DNA of 64,000 nt from Dactylis glomerata (GCA_007115705.1 QXEO01000413.1:248001-312000); one strand, 5' to 3'; shown: positions 12,864-23,813, counted from the stretch's first letter. The notes: a model not told the origin generated them from the sequence alone. Numbers and translations are program-made.

Positions 12864-13420
12864 TGATATGGGCACAGAGGAGGAGGTGCAGCCTAATTTT
12901 AGGACTCCACCAAGATGAGGGCAGCTCATTGAAGATTGGCACGCCAGGACGACCTACGATATGAAATAATTTAGTCTAAGGTTGTGTCAACAATTTATAT
13001 ACCTGTTTATGTTATTATGTAGTCAGGTCATGTTATGGGCCACTTAGGTTTATTTGTGTTTTGGGTTTGGGCCTGTCCAAGCCCAATAGTTTTCTGGCCA
13101 TCTATATAAGGAGGCCAGCCGTCTAGGGTTTGGGGAGTTCAGTTGTTTAGTCTAAAACTATCGTGTGCTCCATCGTGTATCATCCCTCCGGGGAAACGGC
13201 GATGCCGTGTTATCAAATATATTGCTGTGAAGGTTCTTGTGTTCATCAAGGATTATCAGGCTCAGGTTTGAGGCGTGGTGATCTTCATCACGTTGCTTGC
13301 TGGATTCGTTCCTCTTCTTCAGGTGACGTTCTTCACGTTATTGGAAGATTATTTATCCGGGTAGACTCGCTGTGAAAGATCGGGACAAAACTCATAGGAT
13401 CACCGGCGTGATCCTTATCA
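12864..13420 (+). repeat. 3' LTR
   Basis: It is the same length as the 5' LTR and is followed by the second ACTCC target copy at 13421-13425. The polypurine tract lies directly before its first base. The TATA box recurs at about 13103. Confidence 0.92.
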
Positions 13421-13425
13421 ACTCC

Positions 13426-16400
13426 TAATTCCCTCTCGTATCGATTGATTGGCGATGCCCACAATCTAGCTAAAGGATTATCTACTCTAAGCTAGGCTGG
13501 CATGTTTGGTTTCAAACTACACCCGATGGTCTTTGTATAAACACCATGATTTAACGAATAAAAGGGTGGGTTTATCAAAAGCAAAATGGTGTAATATCTT
13601 GAAAACGATCATGCACATAGATCTTGACTTGTGACACATGCAGTTTTTCTGTAAAATAGCAATGATCATTTGCTAACTGTTTTGTAAAATAACAATGATC
13701 ATTTCCTAAATTTTTTGAAAATGATAAAATAATGTGGTTTAAGTTTCAAAACTTATGCTTATTATGTAAGTCTTTAATTAAGTTTTAGAAGTGGGTGCCA
13801 ACATGACATAAATTTGGCGTACAATGCAAGACTCTACTCTCAAAATCATGAACCTGTTCATGACTGAGATCTTTAGAACATCATGATTGGGTTCTTAAAA
13901 TCTGCTCTATTATACATGTAGTTTGCTATTGTCTATTTTTATAGTTTCAAATATCTTGTTTCCCGTTCAAAAAATATCTTATTTAAATTTTGATGTTTTT
14001 CGTGGGTAAAAACATGTCAAGAAAAATAAAATTGGTAAATTTTGATCCAGAGTATTTCAAGATAGAATATTATATAGTCATCGTTTTTTTGTGTGGGGCA
14101 CCTTAGCCAACAACTTTATACACCTAAAAGTTTCCGGTTTCATTGGTACTTGTATGCTTATACTTTGTTTTGTTTCTCTCGTACAAATCTCAATATAATA
14201 TGCACAAACCATACTCAAATACTCCCTTCATTTATAAATACTAAAATTTATCTAGATACATTTGCTTCATAAATCTAAAACATCCTATATTTATAAAGGG
14301 AGGGAGTATATGTCCACACATATTCACGATATCAGTCTCTGTTAGCTAGTACTCCACCGAGGGCATCTGGCATGGCAGTACGTACACATTGGGACGTGGT
14401 CACGCCGCAGCAGAAGATAAGGGAAGAACGGATTGATCATGTTGTGTGCAAGTGTAACACGGGCCGGCGTGCGTCCAAAGCTGTCTATCTATATCTCTTG
14501 GCAACTTGCGACCAATGCATGCTAAAAGGTAACCGGCCTACATTGTGTGAAGATGACCTATCTTCACACAATTCCGTATTATTCTAGCCGTCTGATGTCG
14601 GGTTTCCAGCCGTAAATAGTGAATGTCTAACGGAAACCACAAATCTACATGTGTACGTACGGTAGTGAACAGGGTAGATTTTCAAGTTTAAAAAAACTGA
14701 AAATAAATCTACATGTAGATAAAGTTGTGATCTACAATCTTGTGATTTTTAAGTATAGATACCTTATATTTGGAGCTGTGCAAAAATGATAAAATCTGAC
14801 ATCTATAGTAGTAAACAGTGTGGATTTTCAAAATCTCAAAATCTATCAGAGTTTGTCATTTTTGTGCAACCTAGAATATTAGGTATCTCGAGTTCAAATT
14901 TTGCACGTTGGTAGATCACATCATTGTCAACATGTGGAATTGTTTTCAGATTTTTTTTGAAACTTTTAAATACCGTTTTGATTTATTTTTTCAAAAAACC
15001 ATGCTACATGTAGCTCGGTCTATAAAAAACCACTCTCGTGCCACCATTCTGTATTATATATCTTGTTAGGTTAACGAAACTTTATGCCTATTTTTTCATA
15101 CCATAATATAAAACATAAATTCAGCACAACATTGTTCACCTGCCACAAATTGAGTTTAACTTGACTTGTCGGTTCCACAAATCTCATAGAAACAAATAAA
15201 ATTAATTTATTAATGTAAAATGATCCAAAAATATTTACTTATGTACATATATAAGTTTGTTCAAGCGGCGTATGTGCAAGAGTAAACTTTTTTATGGCAT
15301 GCATGCAATCCCCCGTATGTCACCTAGCTAGGGCTGAATTTGAGCTGCGTCAAGCTGGATTGGCTTGACTTGTTTAAGCTCGCTAAAACAATAAGTTAGC
15401 TTGGCTTAGCTTGCCTCGTTAACATAATAAGCTCAGGTTTGAACCATGGCTCCACTTGTAAGCTCATGAGTAACTAGTTTATCTTGTTATAATGTGCGAA
15501 GAGGAGCACATATGAGAAGAACTAGTAATTCTCTTACTAATTCAAAACTAGGATAATGATAGTCCTTCCATAATTCCACATAGGAAAGATCAGTGAAAAA
15601 TATGGTATCTCACCATTCTAGGTGCAAGAAACATTAGTAGTTTGATACTCATCTATAGAAAATTTATATTTGAACGGTTCAAAGAAGCTAAACGAGTAGC
15701 ACATTACTTGGCTTGTTTAGTTCGGTCAACAAACGGGCTCAAATCCAAAATTCAACTTGACTCTTAGACATGAAGTTTGAGTTGAGTCGAGCCAGGTCAT
15801 AAGCTACTCGTTTAGTTCGCCAATTTTAAGTTTTAATTCTAGACCTACGCCCATCTTAATTCGAGATTCATATATTATATGTGGGAAGATTTTTGCCGGA
15901 TTCAACTTTTGAATGAAACAAGCATGGCACATCATATTAGATCTTAGGTCTAGTGATACAATTTTTGCATAGATGTACACATTTCATTTTTTTTCTAGCA
16001 TCCATTAGCAAAAAAGGGGCAAGTGGTCAAAACCATGGATTCAACAATCCATATTATTTCTTCATCCCCGATCATCATTTTTCTTTGCCTCTTAAATCTA
16101 GCCTTGACTATGTCTGCATTAGTGCGCTCCGCTGTCACCACCTCATGTACGTCATTTATATATTAGACGTCAACCTTTCATCTAATCACTCCTACCCGAT
16201 AACCGCCCGAGATCTTAACCCCTTGACTCTTTTGGAGTCACCTTCTTATCGTCTTTACTACTGTCATTGTCGCCATGCGATCGACGACTCATCGCTACCC
16301 TAACCGTTGTACCGATGTCTTCCACGATTATGCCACTGGCTCTTTGTCGTCGCCATTCACTGTGCAATTAAGTGGAATCGACTGCGACAGAATGATAGAT

Positions 16401-16614
16401 AGTATCCCTCTCAGATATCGTAACCGAGCGCGGAAAAAGCTCGCCAATCAATGCACAAAAGAACAATAAAGTGTCATGAGATGCGAAAAAGCTCATTGAT
16501 GCTTGATATTTTTGCCATTGGCGGCTTGATCAGCTCAGCATGAACTAAGCATGGACTTTACGCTGTAGATGCTACTCCTATTTGCCACTTGTAGTCTTGT
16601 ATGCAAGAAGCCAC
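13426..16614. other. Intergenic DNA with an old dispersed repeat
   Basis: Apart from the MITE at 14222-14306, no gene is supported. Around 15329-15846 lies a sequence of the AGCTCG/CGAGCT-rich kind often seen as degenerate hAT-like repeats in grasses: it opens near CTAGGGCTGAATTTGAGC and closes near TTTTAATTCTAGACC, loosely inverted. Two AT-rich copies of a short phrase about AATGATCATTT occur near 13655-13705. Short open frames at 14372 and 15953 show no recognisable domain. Confidence 0.35.
14222..14306. mobile_element. Stowaway-type MITE
   Basis: An 85-bp element begins CTCCCTTCATTTATAAATA and ends with the inverted partner TATTTATAAAGGGAGGGAG. It is flanked by TA on both sides, the target duplication of Tc1/mariner-type MITEs. 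Confidence 0.8.
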
Positions 16615-16622
16615 CTGCTTCT

Positions 16623-16999
16623 GGGTATTTTTTGCCCAATCTGACCTCTAGCCAAAACTAATTCCTCGTCTGACCCCTCCGCGAAACTATTTCCGTATCT
16701 GACCCCTGAGGTCGGTGCCAATACGAATGGCGCCGACGTTGTGCAGCTCGGCGCCAACATTTTCCGACATTGGTGTGCTTCATAGGCTCGGCGCCAGTGA
16801 GCTTGGCGCCGACCTCTACTTCGGCGCCAGGGAGGATGGCGCCGACCCCCTTCGGTGATTGTATGGCGTGGCGCCGACCTGCACAACCTCGGCGCCATTC
16901 ATGTTGGCGCCAACCTCAGGGGTCAGATCCGGAAATAGTTTCACGGAGAGGTCAGACAAGGAATTAGTTCCGCCGAGGGGTTAGATTTGGCAAAAAATA
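16623..16999. mobile_element. Foldback element with long inverted arms and GGCGCC clusters
   Basis: Arms of about 120-150 bp mirror each other: TATTTTTTGCC, TAATTCC(T)CGTCTGACC, AACTATTTCCG and ATCTGACCCCTGAGGT occur at the left and as reverse complements at the right. An 8-bp direct repeat CTGCTTCT flanks it (16615-16622 and 17000-17007), suggesting an hAT-type (8 bp) or imperfect Mutator-type (9 bp) target duplication. The centre carries about nine GGCGCC sites within some 190 bp. It has no coding capacity. Confidence 0.65.
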
Positions 17000-17007
17000 C
17001 TGCTTCT

Positions 17008-17585
17008 CGCGCCCACACACGCTTGCTCGATCAGCACCGTCCATGCAAGCGGCTCGTTAGAAACTCGTGCTGCCCTCCTCATTGCATTCCAGCTCAGCCG
17101 CCGCCGCGCTCCGCCAGCCACGAGCGCGGGCAGAACATAACAGAACGGACCCTGACACAACGACCCCACGTGTACCCGGCCCCGCACGTCAGTCAGTTAG
17201 ATATCTGGATGAGGACGTGCGTGGCATCTTTGCCCGCTTCTTCCAGCCAAGTTGGAACCCCGCACGGCCACATGTACCGAGTATGTAGCCCTTAACTGCC
17301 ACCGACGCGTGGGTCCGGGCCCACCAGTCGGTCTGTGAGGACGAGTACGGTTAGCTCCCTGCGTGCATGCCATGGGCAGGTGGGCCCCGCTTGCAGTGGC
17401 AGCGCTCACAGCTGTACTAGCAACTAACAAACCAGCTCGACGACGCTCTGGTCTCACACTGCAAGCAACTGGCAGGTGGTCTCGGTTGTCCGTGGGCCAG
17501 CGTGTCAGTCGGAGATCGTCTGGGTCAGCCGTGTACGTAAGCAGAACGGAATCGGAGGAATCACGGTTGTGCCACTGGGCCGGGG
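17008..17585. other. Upstream region of the FAF-like gene
   Basis: GC-rich DNA runs between the foldback element and the TATA box of the FAF-like gene. Open frames exist on both strands here, but they look like chance products of base composition. Promoter elements probably lie within it; none beyond the TATA box can be named with confidence. Confidence 0.35.
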
Positions 17586-17592
17586 TATATAA
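17586..17592 (+). promoter_or_regulatory. TATA box of the FAF-like gene
   Basis: TATATAA sits 95 bp before the chosen ATG at 17687 in a GC-rich context. A start site about 30 bp downstream would give a 5' UTR of some 65-70 bases. Confidence 0.7.
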
Positions 17593-17686
17593 TCCCTTCC
17601 CCGCAGCCTCGCCTTCCGCTCATTCATCCACACCGAGGAAGGAAAAAGATACGGCCGGAGTGAAGGGAGAGGATTGTGATTGTCCC

Positions 17687-18256
17687 ATGCTGCGGCGGAC
17701 GTCGTCGGCGTCGGCCGCGATGGTGTCCGGGTACAGGCAGGTGGGGGCCTGCACGGAGAGCCTCGGCTCCGAGAGCGGCGACGTCGGCGGGGAGATCGAC
17801 CTGCTGCCGGTGCCGGACGTCGTCTGCGCCGGAGGAGCCGGCGAGGAGGAGGGGCGCGATGAAGCGGGGATGGAGGTGACCCAGGCGTTCCCCGGGAAGC
17901 GGCAGCGGACGGAGAGGCGCCTCCCACCGGCGATGCCGAGGGCGGCCGATGCGTTCATGCGCGCCGAGCGCCGCGGCGGCCGGCTGATCCTCACCGAGGT
18001 GGTGCGCCCCCCCGACCGGCCTCGGGAGGTGTTCCGCGCCTCCCGCGCCGACGGCCGCCTGCTCCTCCGCTTCGCTGCTGCTGCAGAAGAGGAAGAAGAA
18101 GACCCCTGCCACGGCGGCGAGGACGACGAGGCGGCCGCGGCGCCCCCGGAACCCGCCGAGGCGGAGAACGGGGTCGTGGTCGGCGGCTGCTGCAACGGCG
18201 TGGGGTTCCGCCAGGCGCCGGCCGGCGTCGAGATCGGCGCCGTGATGGGGATATGA
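17687..18256 (+). CDS. FANTASTIC FOUR (FAF)-domain protein
   Basis: Single-exon gene, 189 residues. Residues 77-129 read RRLPPAMPRA, then GGRLILTEVVRPPDRP, then REVFRASRADGRLLLRF. This is the FAF-domain signature: a proline motif, a G/DGRL.LTEV strand, and an R.SR.DGRL.L closing motif. FAF proteins are plant-specific; Arabidopsis members act in the shoot meristem and modulate the WUSCHEL/CLAVATA size control. A basic stretch GKRQRTERR (70-78) could be a nuclear signal, and the tail is rich in Glu/Asp and Ala. The frame stays open upstream to 17363, but the TATA box at 17586 makes ATG 17687 the sensible start. The AAT target of the CACTA element lies about 510 bp past the stop. Family call is firm; the specific role is inferred. 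Confidence 0.8.
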   Translation: MLRRTSSASAAMVSGYRQVGACTESLGSESGDVGGEIDLLPVPDVVCAGGAGEEEGRDEAGMEVTQAFPGKRQRTERRLPPAMPRAADAFMRAERRGGRLILTEVVRPPDRPREVFRASRADGRLLLRFAAAAEEEEEDPCHGGEDDEAAAAPPEPAEAENGVVVGGCCNGVGFRQAPAGVEIGAVMGI

Positions 18257-18764
18257 TCGAGGCGACGCGCTCTCTCTCTCTCTGGAGCCTCGATCCGAAT
18301 GCCGTTACGGGATTGGGATTGGGTGCCGCCGCCGCTGGCTTTTGCTCCTCCTGAGCTAAGCTGCATTATTGAGTTCTTTTTTCTTTCATTTTTTTTCGCT
18401 TTATTTCATTCCCCAAAGAAGAGATTTTATTTCATCGCGAAATAGGCCGATGTAGTTTTGGGATCGTATCAGTGTGCAGATTTTGCGGGATAGAGATTGA
18501 TTGGTTCCGGATAAAATTGTCTCTTGACAATGCGATGCCTTATCAGGCCGTGCGGATAATCTTCAAATTATTTACTTTCTGTTGCATGCAGCAATTAGCG
18601 GCGCCTCTCTGTTAAGCAATGCGAATTGATCGTGGACCTGCGCAGCTTGCATTTCAGAATGTTTCATTTTTGTTTTGTTTCAGAGTGGTGTTTTATTGCT
18701 TTATTGAAATGCCATCGCGCGCATAATTCACCAAATCACATACTATCTCCAATGATGGGCACAC
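18257..18764. other. 3' region of the FAF-like gene, up to the CACTA insertion
   Basis: It begins with a short CT microsatellite (about 18269-18282) that is likely 3' UTR, followed by T-rich DNA. No further gene is seen before the CACTA target site. Confidence 0.4.
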
Positions 18765-18797
18765 AATCACTAGTGGAAAAAGAGACTTCTATCCGCC

Positions 18798-19049
18798 ACC
18801 TTTAGTCCCCAAATTATATGGGCCGGGACTAAAGGGGGCATTAGTCCCGGTTCGTGCCGCTGGGGCACGGCTAGCACCTAGTCCCGGTTCGTAATGGACC
18901 TTTAGTCCCGGTCGTTAACACGGACCGGGACTAAAGGGTTGGCTGGCGGGAACCCCACGTGCGGCGGCCTTTAGTCTCGGACCGTGTTAACGACCGAGAC
19001 TAAAGGTCGACCTTTAATCCCGGCCTTTAACACGGACCGGGACTAAAGG
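18798..19049. repeat. Left subterminal repeat array of the CACTA element
   Basis: At least nine copies of TTTAGTCCCGG-type motifs occur in both orientations, several paired into hairpins such as CCGGTCGTTAACACGGACCGG. In En/Spm-like elements such arrays bind the TNPA-type protein and are needed for excision. Confidence 0.85.
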
Positions 19050-19762
19050 CCGTCGCCTACAAAATTGAGCTTCTCTTCCCCCGAGCCTGCCAGTACACTA
19101 ATGGTGGTCGGAAGCTCGGATTGAGTGGGGAGGTCATGCCCGATTTTTTTATCAAAATTATTCAAGATTTTGAGTTATTTCATCTATCTAATTGGTTCAA
19201 AAGGTTAGCAACTTTACTCTCTCATCTTTAATTGCTAATTTAGCTCATATAATGCTCTAGATGTGGTGAGATTTGTGGCTAAAATTTGAGAGTAATTATG
19301 AGAGTTTATTTGATTTATATAGCATTTGAGCTTAAATTAATTCCTTAGTTTGCACATGTGTAGAGGTGGTGTACTTGTATGTTGACCAAAATGAGTATGA
19401 AGTAGAAATTTGTCATGCACATATATAGCTCTTTTTATGCTTAAAAAAAGAGAGGGATTTATGGAGTAATTAATGTTAGAAAGTAATATGGGAGTAATTG
19501 TGAGCTTATATGATTTACAATAATAATTTTTGAGTAGGATTTATTTGCAATAATAACTTGTAAGTATGAGGCATTTTCTTGATTGATTTCCATGCACATA
19601 TATAGCTCTTTTTATGCTCAAGAAAATAGAGGGATTTGTAGAGTAGGATTTATTTGCAATAATTTTTGTAACGTTAGAGAGTAATGTGGGAGTATATATG
19701 ATTTATATGCAATGTGAATTTATTTCTTATATTAATTTGGTTTATTATATACTTATATAATA

Positions 19763-22700
19763 ATGCAGATGAACCGGCAATGGATGTACGGTAGCCGAGT
19801 CTCAAGCGGGTTCATTAAGGGCTTGCAGGATTTCCTCCGTGTGGCTGATGCGAACAAGCGGAATGGCTTTGTTATCTGTCCATGTAGTGTGTGTAAGAAT
19901 CTGAAGAATTACTCTTCATCAAGAACCCTTCACGTGCACCTGCTTCAGCACGGTTTCATGCCCAGCTACAATTGTTGGACCAAGCACGGAGAAAGAGGTG
20001 TTACAATGGAAGACAATGAAGAAGAGGATGATGACAACTATCCTGGGTTCCCTGAATATGGTGATACTTTCATGGGAGAAGCTGAAGGGGGAGCTGAAGG
20101 GGAAGCTGAAGGAGAGACACATGATGAGGCCCCTGATGATCTCGGTCGGACCATTGCTGATGCACGGAGAGAATGCGAAACTAATAAGGAGAGGGAGAAG
20201 TTGGATCGCATGTTAGAGGATCACAAAAAGTCCTTATACCCAAACTGCCAAAATGGTCTAAAAAAGCTGGGCAGCACACTTGAATTGCTGAAATGGAAGG
20301 CAGAGGAATGTCTATCTGACTCTGGATTTGAAAAGTTGCTGAAAATGATGAGGAATATGCTTCCAAAGGATAACGAATTGCCCACCAGTACGTACGAAGC
20401 CAAGAAGATTGTCTGCCCTCTAGGTTTAGAGGTTCAGAAGATACATGCATGTCCTAATGACTGCATCCTCTATCGTGGTGACTATGAGAATTTGACTGAA
20501 TGCCCGATATGCACTGCATTGCGGTATAAGATCAGAGGAGATGACTCTAGTGATGTTGAGGGCGAGCCCCCCAGAAAGAGGGTTCCTGCCAAGGTGATGT
20601 GGTATGCTCCTATAGTACCACGTTTGAAACGTTTATTTCGGTGCAAAGAGCATGCCAAGTTATTGCGATGGCACAAAGAGGACCGTTTGTCAGACGGGAT
20701 GTTGAGACACCCCGCTGATGGGTCTCAATGGAGAAAGATCGATAATAAGTTTAAAGATTTTGCAGCTGACACAAGGAACATACGGTTTGGTCTAAGTACA
20801 GATGGCTTCAATCCTTTTGGGGAGCAGAGCTCCAGTCATAGCACGTGGCCCGTGACTCTATGCATCTATAACCTTCCTCCTTGGTTGTGCATGAAGCGAA
20901 AGTTCATTATGATGCCAGTGTTCATCCAAGGTCCGAAGCAACCCGGCAACGATATTGATGTGTATCTAAGGCTATTAGTTGATGAACTTTTACAGCTGTG
21001 GGCCAAACCAGGCGTACGTGTGTGGGATGAGCACAAACAAGAAGAATTTGACTTACGAGCGTTGTTGTTCGTTACAATCAATGATTGGCCTGCTCTTAGT
21101 AACATTTCAGGACAGACAAACAAGGGATACAAGGCATGCACACACTGTTTACAAGAGACTGAAAGTATATATTTAGCTAATTGTAAGAAGAATGTGTACA
21201 TATCGCACCGTCGATTTCTTAGCAAAATTCATGCCGTAAGAAAAAAAGGCAAGCATTTCAACGGTAAGGCAGATCACCGGGATCCACCTAAGGAAAATAC
21301 TGGTGATGATGTATTCGATATGGTCAAAGATATAGAAGTAATCTTTGGAAAGGGTCCTGGCGGACAATCTGTTCCGCATGATGCAGACGGACACGCACCC
21401 ATGTGGAAGAAGAAATCTATATTTTGGGAGCTTGAGTATTGGAAATTTCTAGAAGTTCGCTCTGCAATTGACGTGATGCATGTGACAAAGAATCTTTGCG
21501 TGAACCTGCTAGGCTTCTTGGGTGTGTATGGGAAAACAAAAGATACAAAGGAAGCTCGACAGGACCTGCAACGTGTGAAAGACCCAGAAGACCGACATCC
21601 GGAACTGTTTCAAGGTCGCGCTAGCTACGCTCTTACTAAAGAAGAGAAGATCACCTTTTTTGAAAGCCTGAACAGTATCAAGGTCCCGGCTGGATTCTCA
21701 TCGAATATAAAGGGAATAATAAATATGGCAGAGAAAAAGTTTCAGAACCTAAAGTCTCATGACTGCCATGTGATTATGACGCATTTGCTTCCAGTTGCAT
21801 TGAGGGGGCTTCTACCGGAAAATGTTCGACTAGCAATTGTTAAGCTATGTGCATTCCTCAATGCAATATCTCAGAAGGTAATCAATCCAGAAGATCTACC
21901 ACGGTTACAAAATGATGTGGCCCAATGTCTTGTCAGCTTCGAGCTGGTGTTCCCACCATCATTCTTCAATATTATGACGCACCTCCTGGTTCACCTAGTC
22001 AAAGAGATTTCTATTCTCGGCCCTGTATTTCTACACAATATGTTCCCCTTTGAGAGGTTCATGGGAGTCTTAAAGAAATATGTTCGTAACCGTGCTAGGC
22101 CAGAAGGAAGCATCGTCAAGGGATATGGAACAGAGGAGGTCATTGAGTTTTGTGCTGACTTTGTTCCCGACCTTAAGCCGATTGGTCTTCCTCAATCGCG
22201 TCATGAGGGGAGACTTAGTGGAAAAGGCACGATCGGAAAGAAACCAATGATATGTAGGGATGGTCATTCGTTGACTCAAGCACACTACACAGTTCTACAA
22301 AATTCCGTCTTGGTGGCTCCGTACAGTGAGGAATACAAGAATATTGTACGCCAAGCAAACCCAGGAGAGCCTGAGTCCTTTGTTTTACAGCTCCACATGG
22401 AGACTTTCGGCGTTTGGTTGCAAAGACGTCTCATGAATGACACTGTTGTTGAAGAGCAGTTGTACTTGCTGGCCAAATTACCATCTTCGACTATATTGAC
22501 TTTCCAAGGGTACGAGATAAATGCGAATACATTTTACACGGTCGCTCAAGATAAAAAAAGCACCAACCAAAATAGTGGTGTCCGCTTTGATGCAGTAACT
22601 GGCAAAGGGCGAACGGACATATATTATGGTTACATAGAGGAGATATGGGAGCTTGATTATGGACCTAACTTTAAGGTTCCTTTGTTTCGGTGCAAATGGG

Positions 22701-23083
22701 TGAAGATGACAGGAGGCGGGGTAAAGTTGGACGAGCAGTACGGAATGACAACGGTGGATCTCAACAATCTAGGGTACCTTGATGAACCATTCGTCCTAGC
22801 CAAAGATGTGGCTCAGGTTTTCTATGTGAAGGACATGAGTAGCAAACCAAGAAAAAGAACCAAATCGAATACATCATGTGATGAACCAAAGCGCCACATA
22901 GTTCTTTCAGGGAAAAGAACCATCGTGGGAGTGGAGGACAAGACAGACATGTCACAAGATTATAATCAGTTTGGTGAAATTTCGCCCTTCAGAGTGAACA
23001 CTGACACAAGCCTCAAGTTAAATAATGAAGATTCTCCATGGTTACTCCACAATCGTAAGCAAGGGACACTAGCGAAGAAATGA
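19763..23083 (+). CDS. CACTA transposase, TNP2 type
   Basis: Intact frame of 1106 codons. Domains in order: a transposase-associated N-terminal domain (about residues 7-75, with CPCSVCKNLKN and HLLQHGF); an acidic spacer; the Tnp2/Transposase_21 core (about 310-460, starting LRHPADGSQW, with STDGFNPFG supplying a likely catalytic Asp and NDWPALSNISGQ); a DUF4218-like region (about 670-790, LLPVALRGLLP to YGTEEVIEFC); and a DUF4216-like region (about 950-1020, YYGYIEEIWELDY to VAQVFYVKD). It should cut the CACTA ends. A CAG acceptor precedes a second ATG at 19769, so the true start after splicing of a leader intron may be 19769 rather than 19763. No disabling mutation was seen. Confidence 0.92.
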   Translation: MQMNRQWMYGSRVSSGFIKGLQDFLRVADANKRNGFVICPCSVCKNLKNYSSSRTLHVHLLQHGFMPSYNCWTKHGERGVTMEDNEEEDDDNYPGFPEYGDTFMGEAEGGAEGEAEGETHDEAPDDLGRTIADARRECETNKEREKLDRMLEDHKKSLYPNCQNGLKKLGSTLELLKWKAEECLSDSGFEKLLKMMRNMLPKDNELPTSTYEAKKIVCPLGLEVQKIHACPNDCILYRGDYENLTECPICTALRYKIRGDDSSDVEGEPPRKRVPAKVMWYAPIVPRLKRLFRCKEHAKLLRWHKEDRLSDGMLRHPADGSQWRKIDNKFKDFAADTRNIRFGLSTDGFNPFGEQSSSHSTWPVTLCIYNLPPWLCMKRKFIMMPVFIQGPKQPGNDIDVYLRLLVDELLQLWAKPGVRVWDEHKQEEFDLRALLFVTINDWPALSNISGQTNKGYKACTHCLQETESIYLANCKKNVYISHRRFLSKIHAVRKKGKHFNGKADHRDPPKENTGDDVFDMVKDIEVIFGKGPGGQSVPHDADGHAPMWKKKSIFWELEYWKFLEVRSAIDVMHVTKNLCVNLLGFLGVYGKTKDTKEARQDLQRVKDPEDRHPELFQGRASYALTKEEKITFFESLNSIKVPAGFSSNIKGIINMAEKKFQNLKSHDCHVIMTHLLPVALRGLLPENVRLAIVKLCAFLNAISQKVINPEDLPRLQNDVAQCLVSFELVFPPSFFNIMTHLLVHLVKEISILGPVFLHNMFPFERFMGVLKKYVRNRARPEGSIVKGYGTEEVIEFCADFVPDLKPIGLPQSRHEGRLSGKGTIGKKPMICRDGHSLTQAHYTVLQNSVLVAPYSEEYKNIVRQANPGEPESFVLQLHMETFGVWLQRRLMNDTVVEEQLYLLAKLPSSTILTFQGYEINANTFYTVAQDKKSTNQNSGVRFDAVTGKGRTDIYYGYIEEIWELDYGPNFKVPLFRCKWVKMTGGGVKLDEQYGMTTVDLNNLGYLDEPFVLAKDVAQVFYVKDMSSKPRKRTKSNTSCDEPKRHIVLSGKRTIVGVEDKTDMSQDYNQFGEISPFRVNTDTSLKLNNEDSPWLLHNRKQGTLAKK

Positions 23084-23285
23084 TGTGTAATCATGTGTAA
23101 TCATGTATTGTTCTAATCATGTATTGTTCTAACATGTATTAAACATTTTATGTAATGTATTATTCTAATCATGCATGTATCACAATAACACTCATGAGAG
23201 GCGGGGAAACGATTGAACTGGAATTAAAGTACATGGTCAGATTAAGTCACAATCGACCAAACTTGTTTTTGAATGTTGGAGTGAT

Positions 23286-23813
23286 TCAGTCATAGTCGCG
23301 CCTAGCCCTATAAACGTCGCCACTGTAGTCGTCGTAGTCACCGACGTCGTCGTCGCTGGCATCGGGGTCGCGGTAGTCGAACCTTGGCGGGTGAGCACGC
23401 GTGGGCTGAGACTGAGGGTAGCGCAGGCGGGGACCACGGTAGGCCATGACGCTCTGGAGAGTCCGGCCGCGCCACCACAGCCGACGGCCGGCCTCGTTGA
23501 AGTTCGAACGAGGCGGGCCGTCCTCTTCGTGCCTGGCAAGCGCACTCTCACGCCGATTGATGAAGAAGGCGTCCCAAGTCGGGCTGTAGTCCGGATGCCA
23601 CTGGGGATTCCTCCGCTGCTCTGGTGTGAGCTCGGAGTAGTAGTGGTTCGTGATGGCCATCTGGCGCGCCACACCTAGAGGGACAGGAGGGACCGGTACG
23701 CCTCCGACGCTCAACATCCAGCCGGTGGGGACGCGGTAGCCCGGCGGGCAGGGGTAGTTTGAGGCGCAAAGCGCCTCCGCCTCCTGGGGGGTTAGATATA
23801 CGATGGAAGCCAT
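23286..23813 (-). CDS. Small opposite-strand ORF carried by the CACTA element
   Basis: 175-residue frame, start MASIVYLTPQEAEALC and a strongly acidic tail DASDDDVGDYDDYSGDV before RARRDYD. Middle part: PPGYRVPTGWMLSVGGV, LTPEQRRNPQWHPDYSPTW. I recall similar hypothetical proteins in other grass CACTA elements, but no function is known. It lies tail to tail with the transposase gene, 200 bp away. A TATA-like TATATATAG sits about 70 bp before the ATG on the minus strand, and a set of tandem 70-bp repeats lies just beyond, as if forming its promoter. The frame remains open to 23873, but only ATG 23813 follows the TATA at normal spacing. That it is expressed is inferred. Confidence 0.6.
   Translation of the reverse strand: MASIVYLTPQEAEALCASNYPCPPGYRVPTGWMLSVGGVPVPPVPLGVARQMAITNHYYSELTPEQRRNPQWHPDYSPTWDAFFINRRESALARHEEDGPPRSNFNEAGRRLWWRGRTLQSVMAYRGPRLRYPQSQPTRAHPPRFDYRDPDASDDDVGDYDDYSGDVYRARRDYD

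Larger units (their letters stand above)
9559..13420 (+). mobile_element. Non-autonomous Ty3/gypsy-type LTR retrotransposon, complete ends
   Basis: Two 557-bp direct LTRs (9559-10115 and 12864-13420) begin TGATA and end TATCA. The 5-bp target duplication ACTCC is perfect (9554-9558 and 13421-13425). A primer site TGGTATCAGA (tRNA-iMet type) starts at 10118, and a polypurine tract, GAAGGGGGGAGGA, abuts the 3' LTR at 12851-12863. Between them lie a leader of about 1 kb and one gag-protease frame; there is no reverse transcriptase, RNase H or integrase, so mobilisation would depend on a partner element. By eye the LTRs differ at about eight positions (1.4%), which means a recent insertion. Confidence 0.93.

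Noticed and set aside
17505..18366. Several minus-strand frames (up to 248 codons) over the FAF-like gene
   Set aside because: Ser/Arg/Ala-rich low-complexity products of GC-rich DNA; the plus-strand FAF domain and TATA box explain the region.
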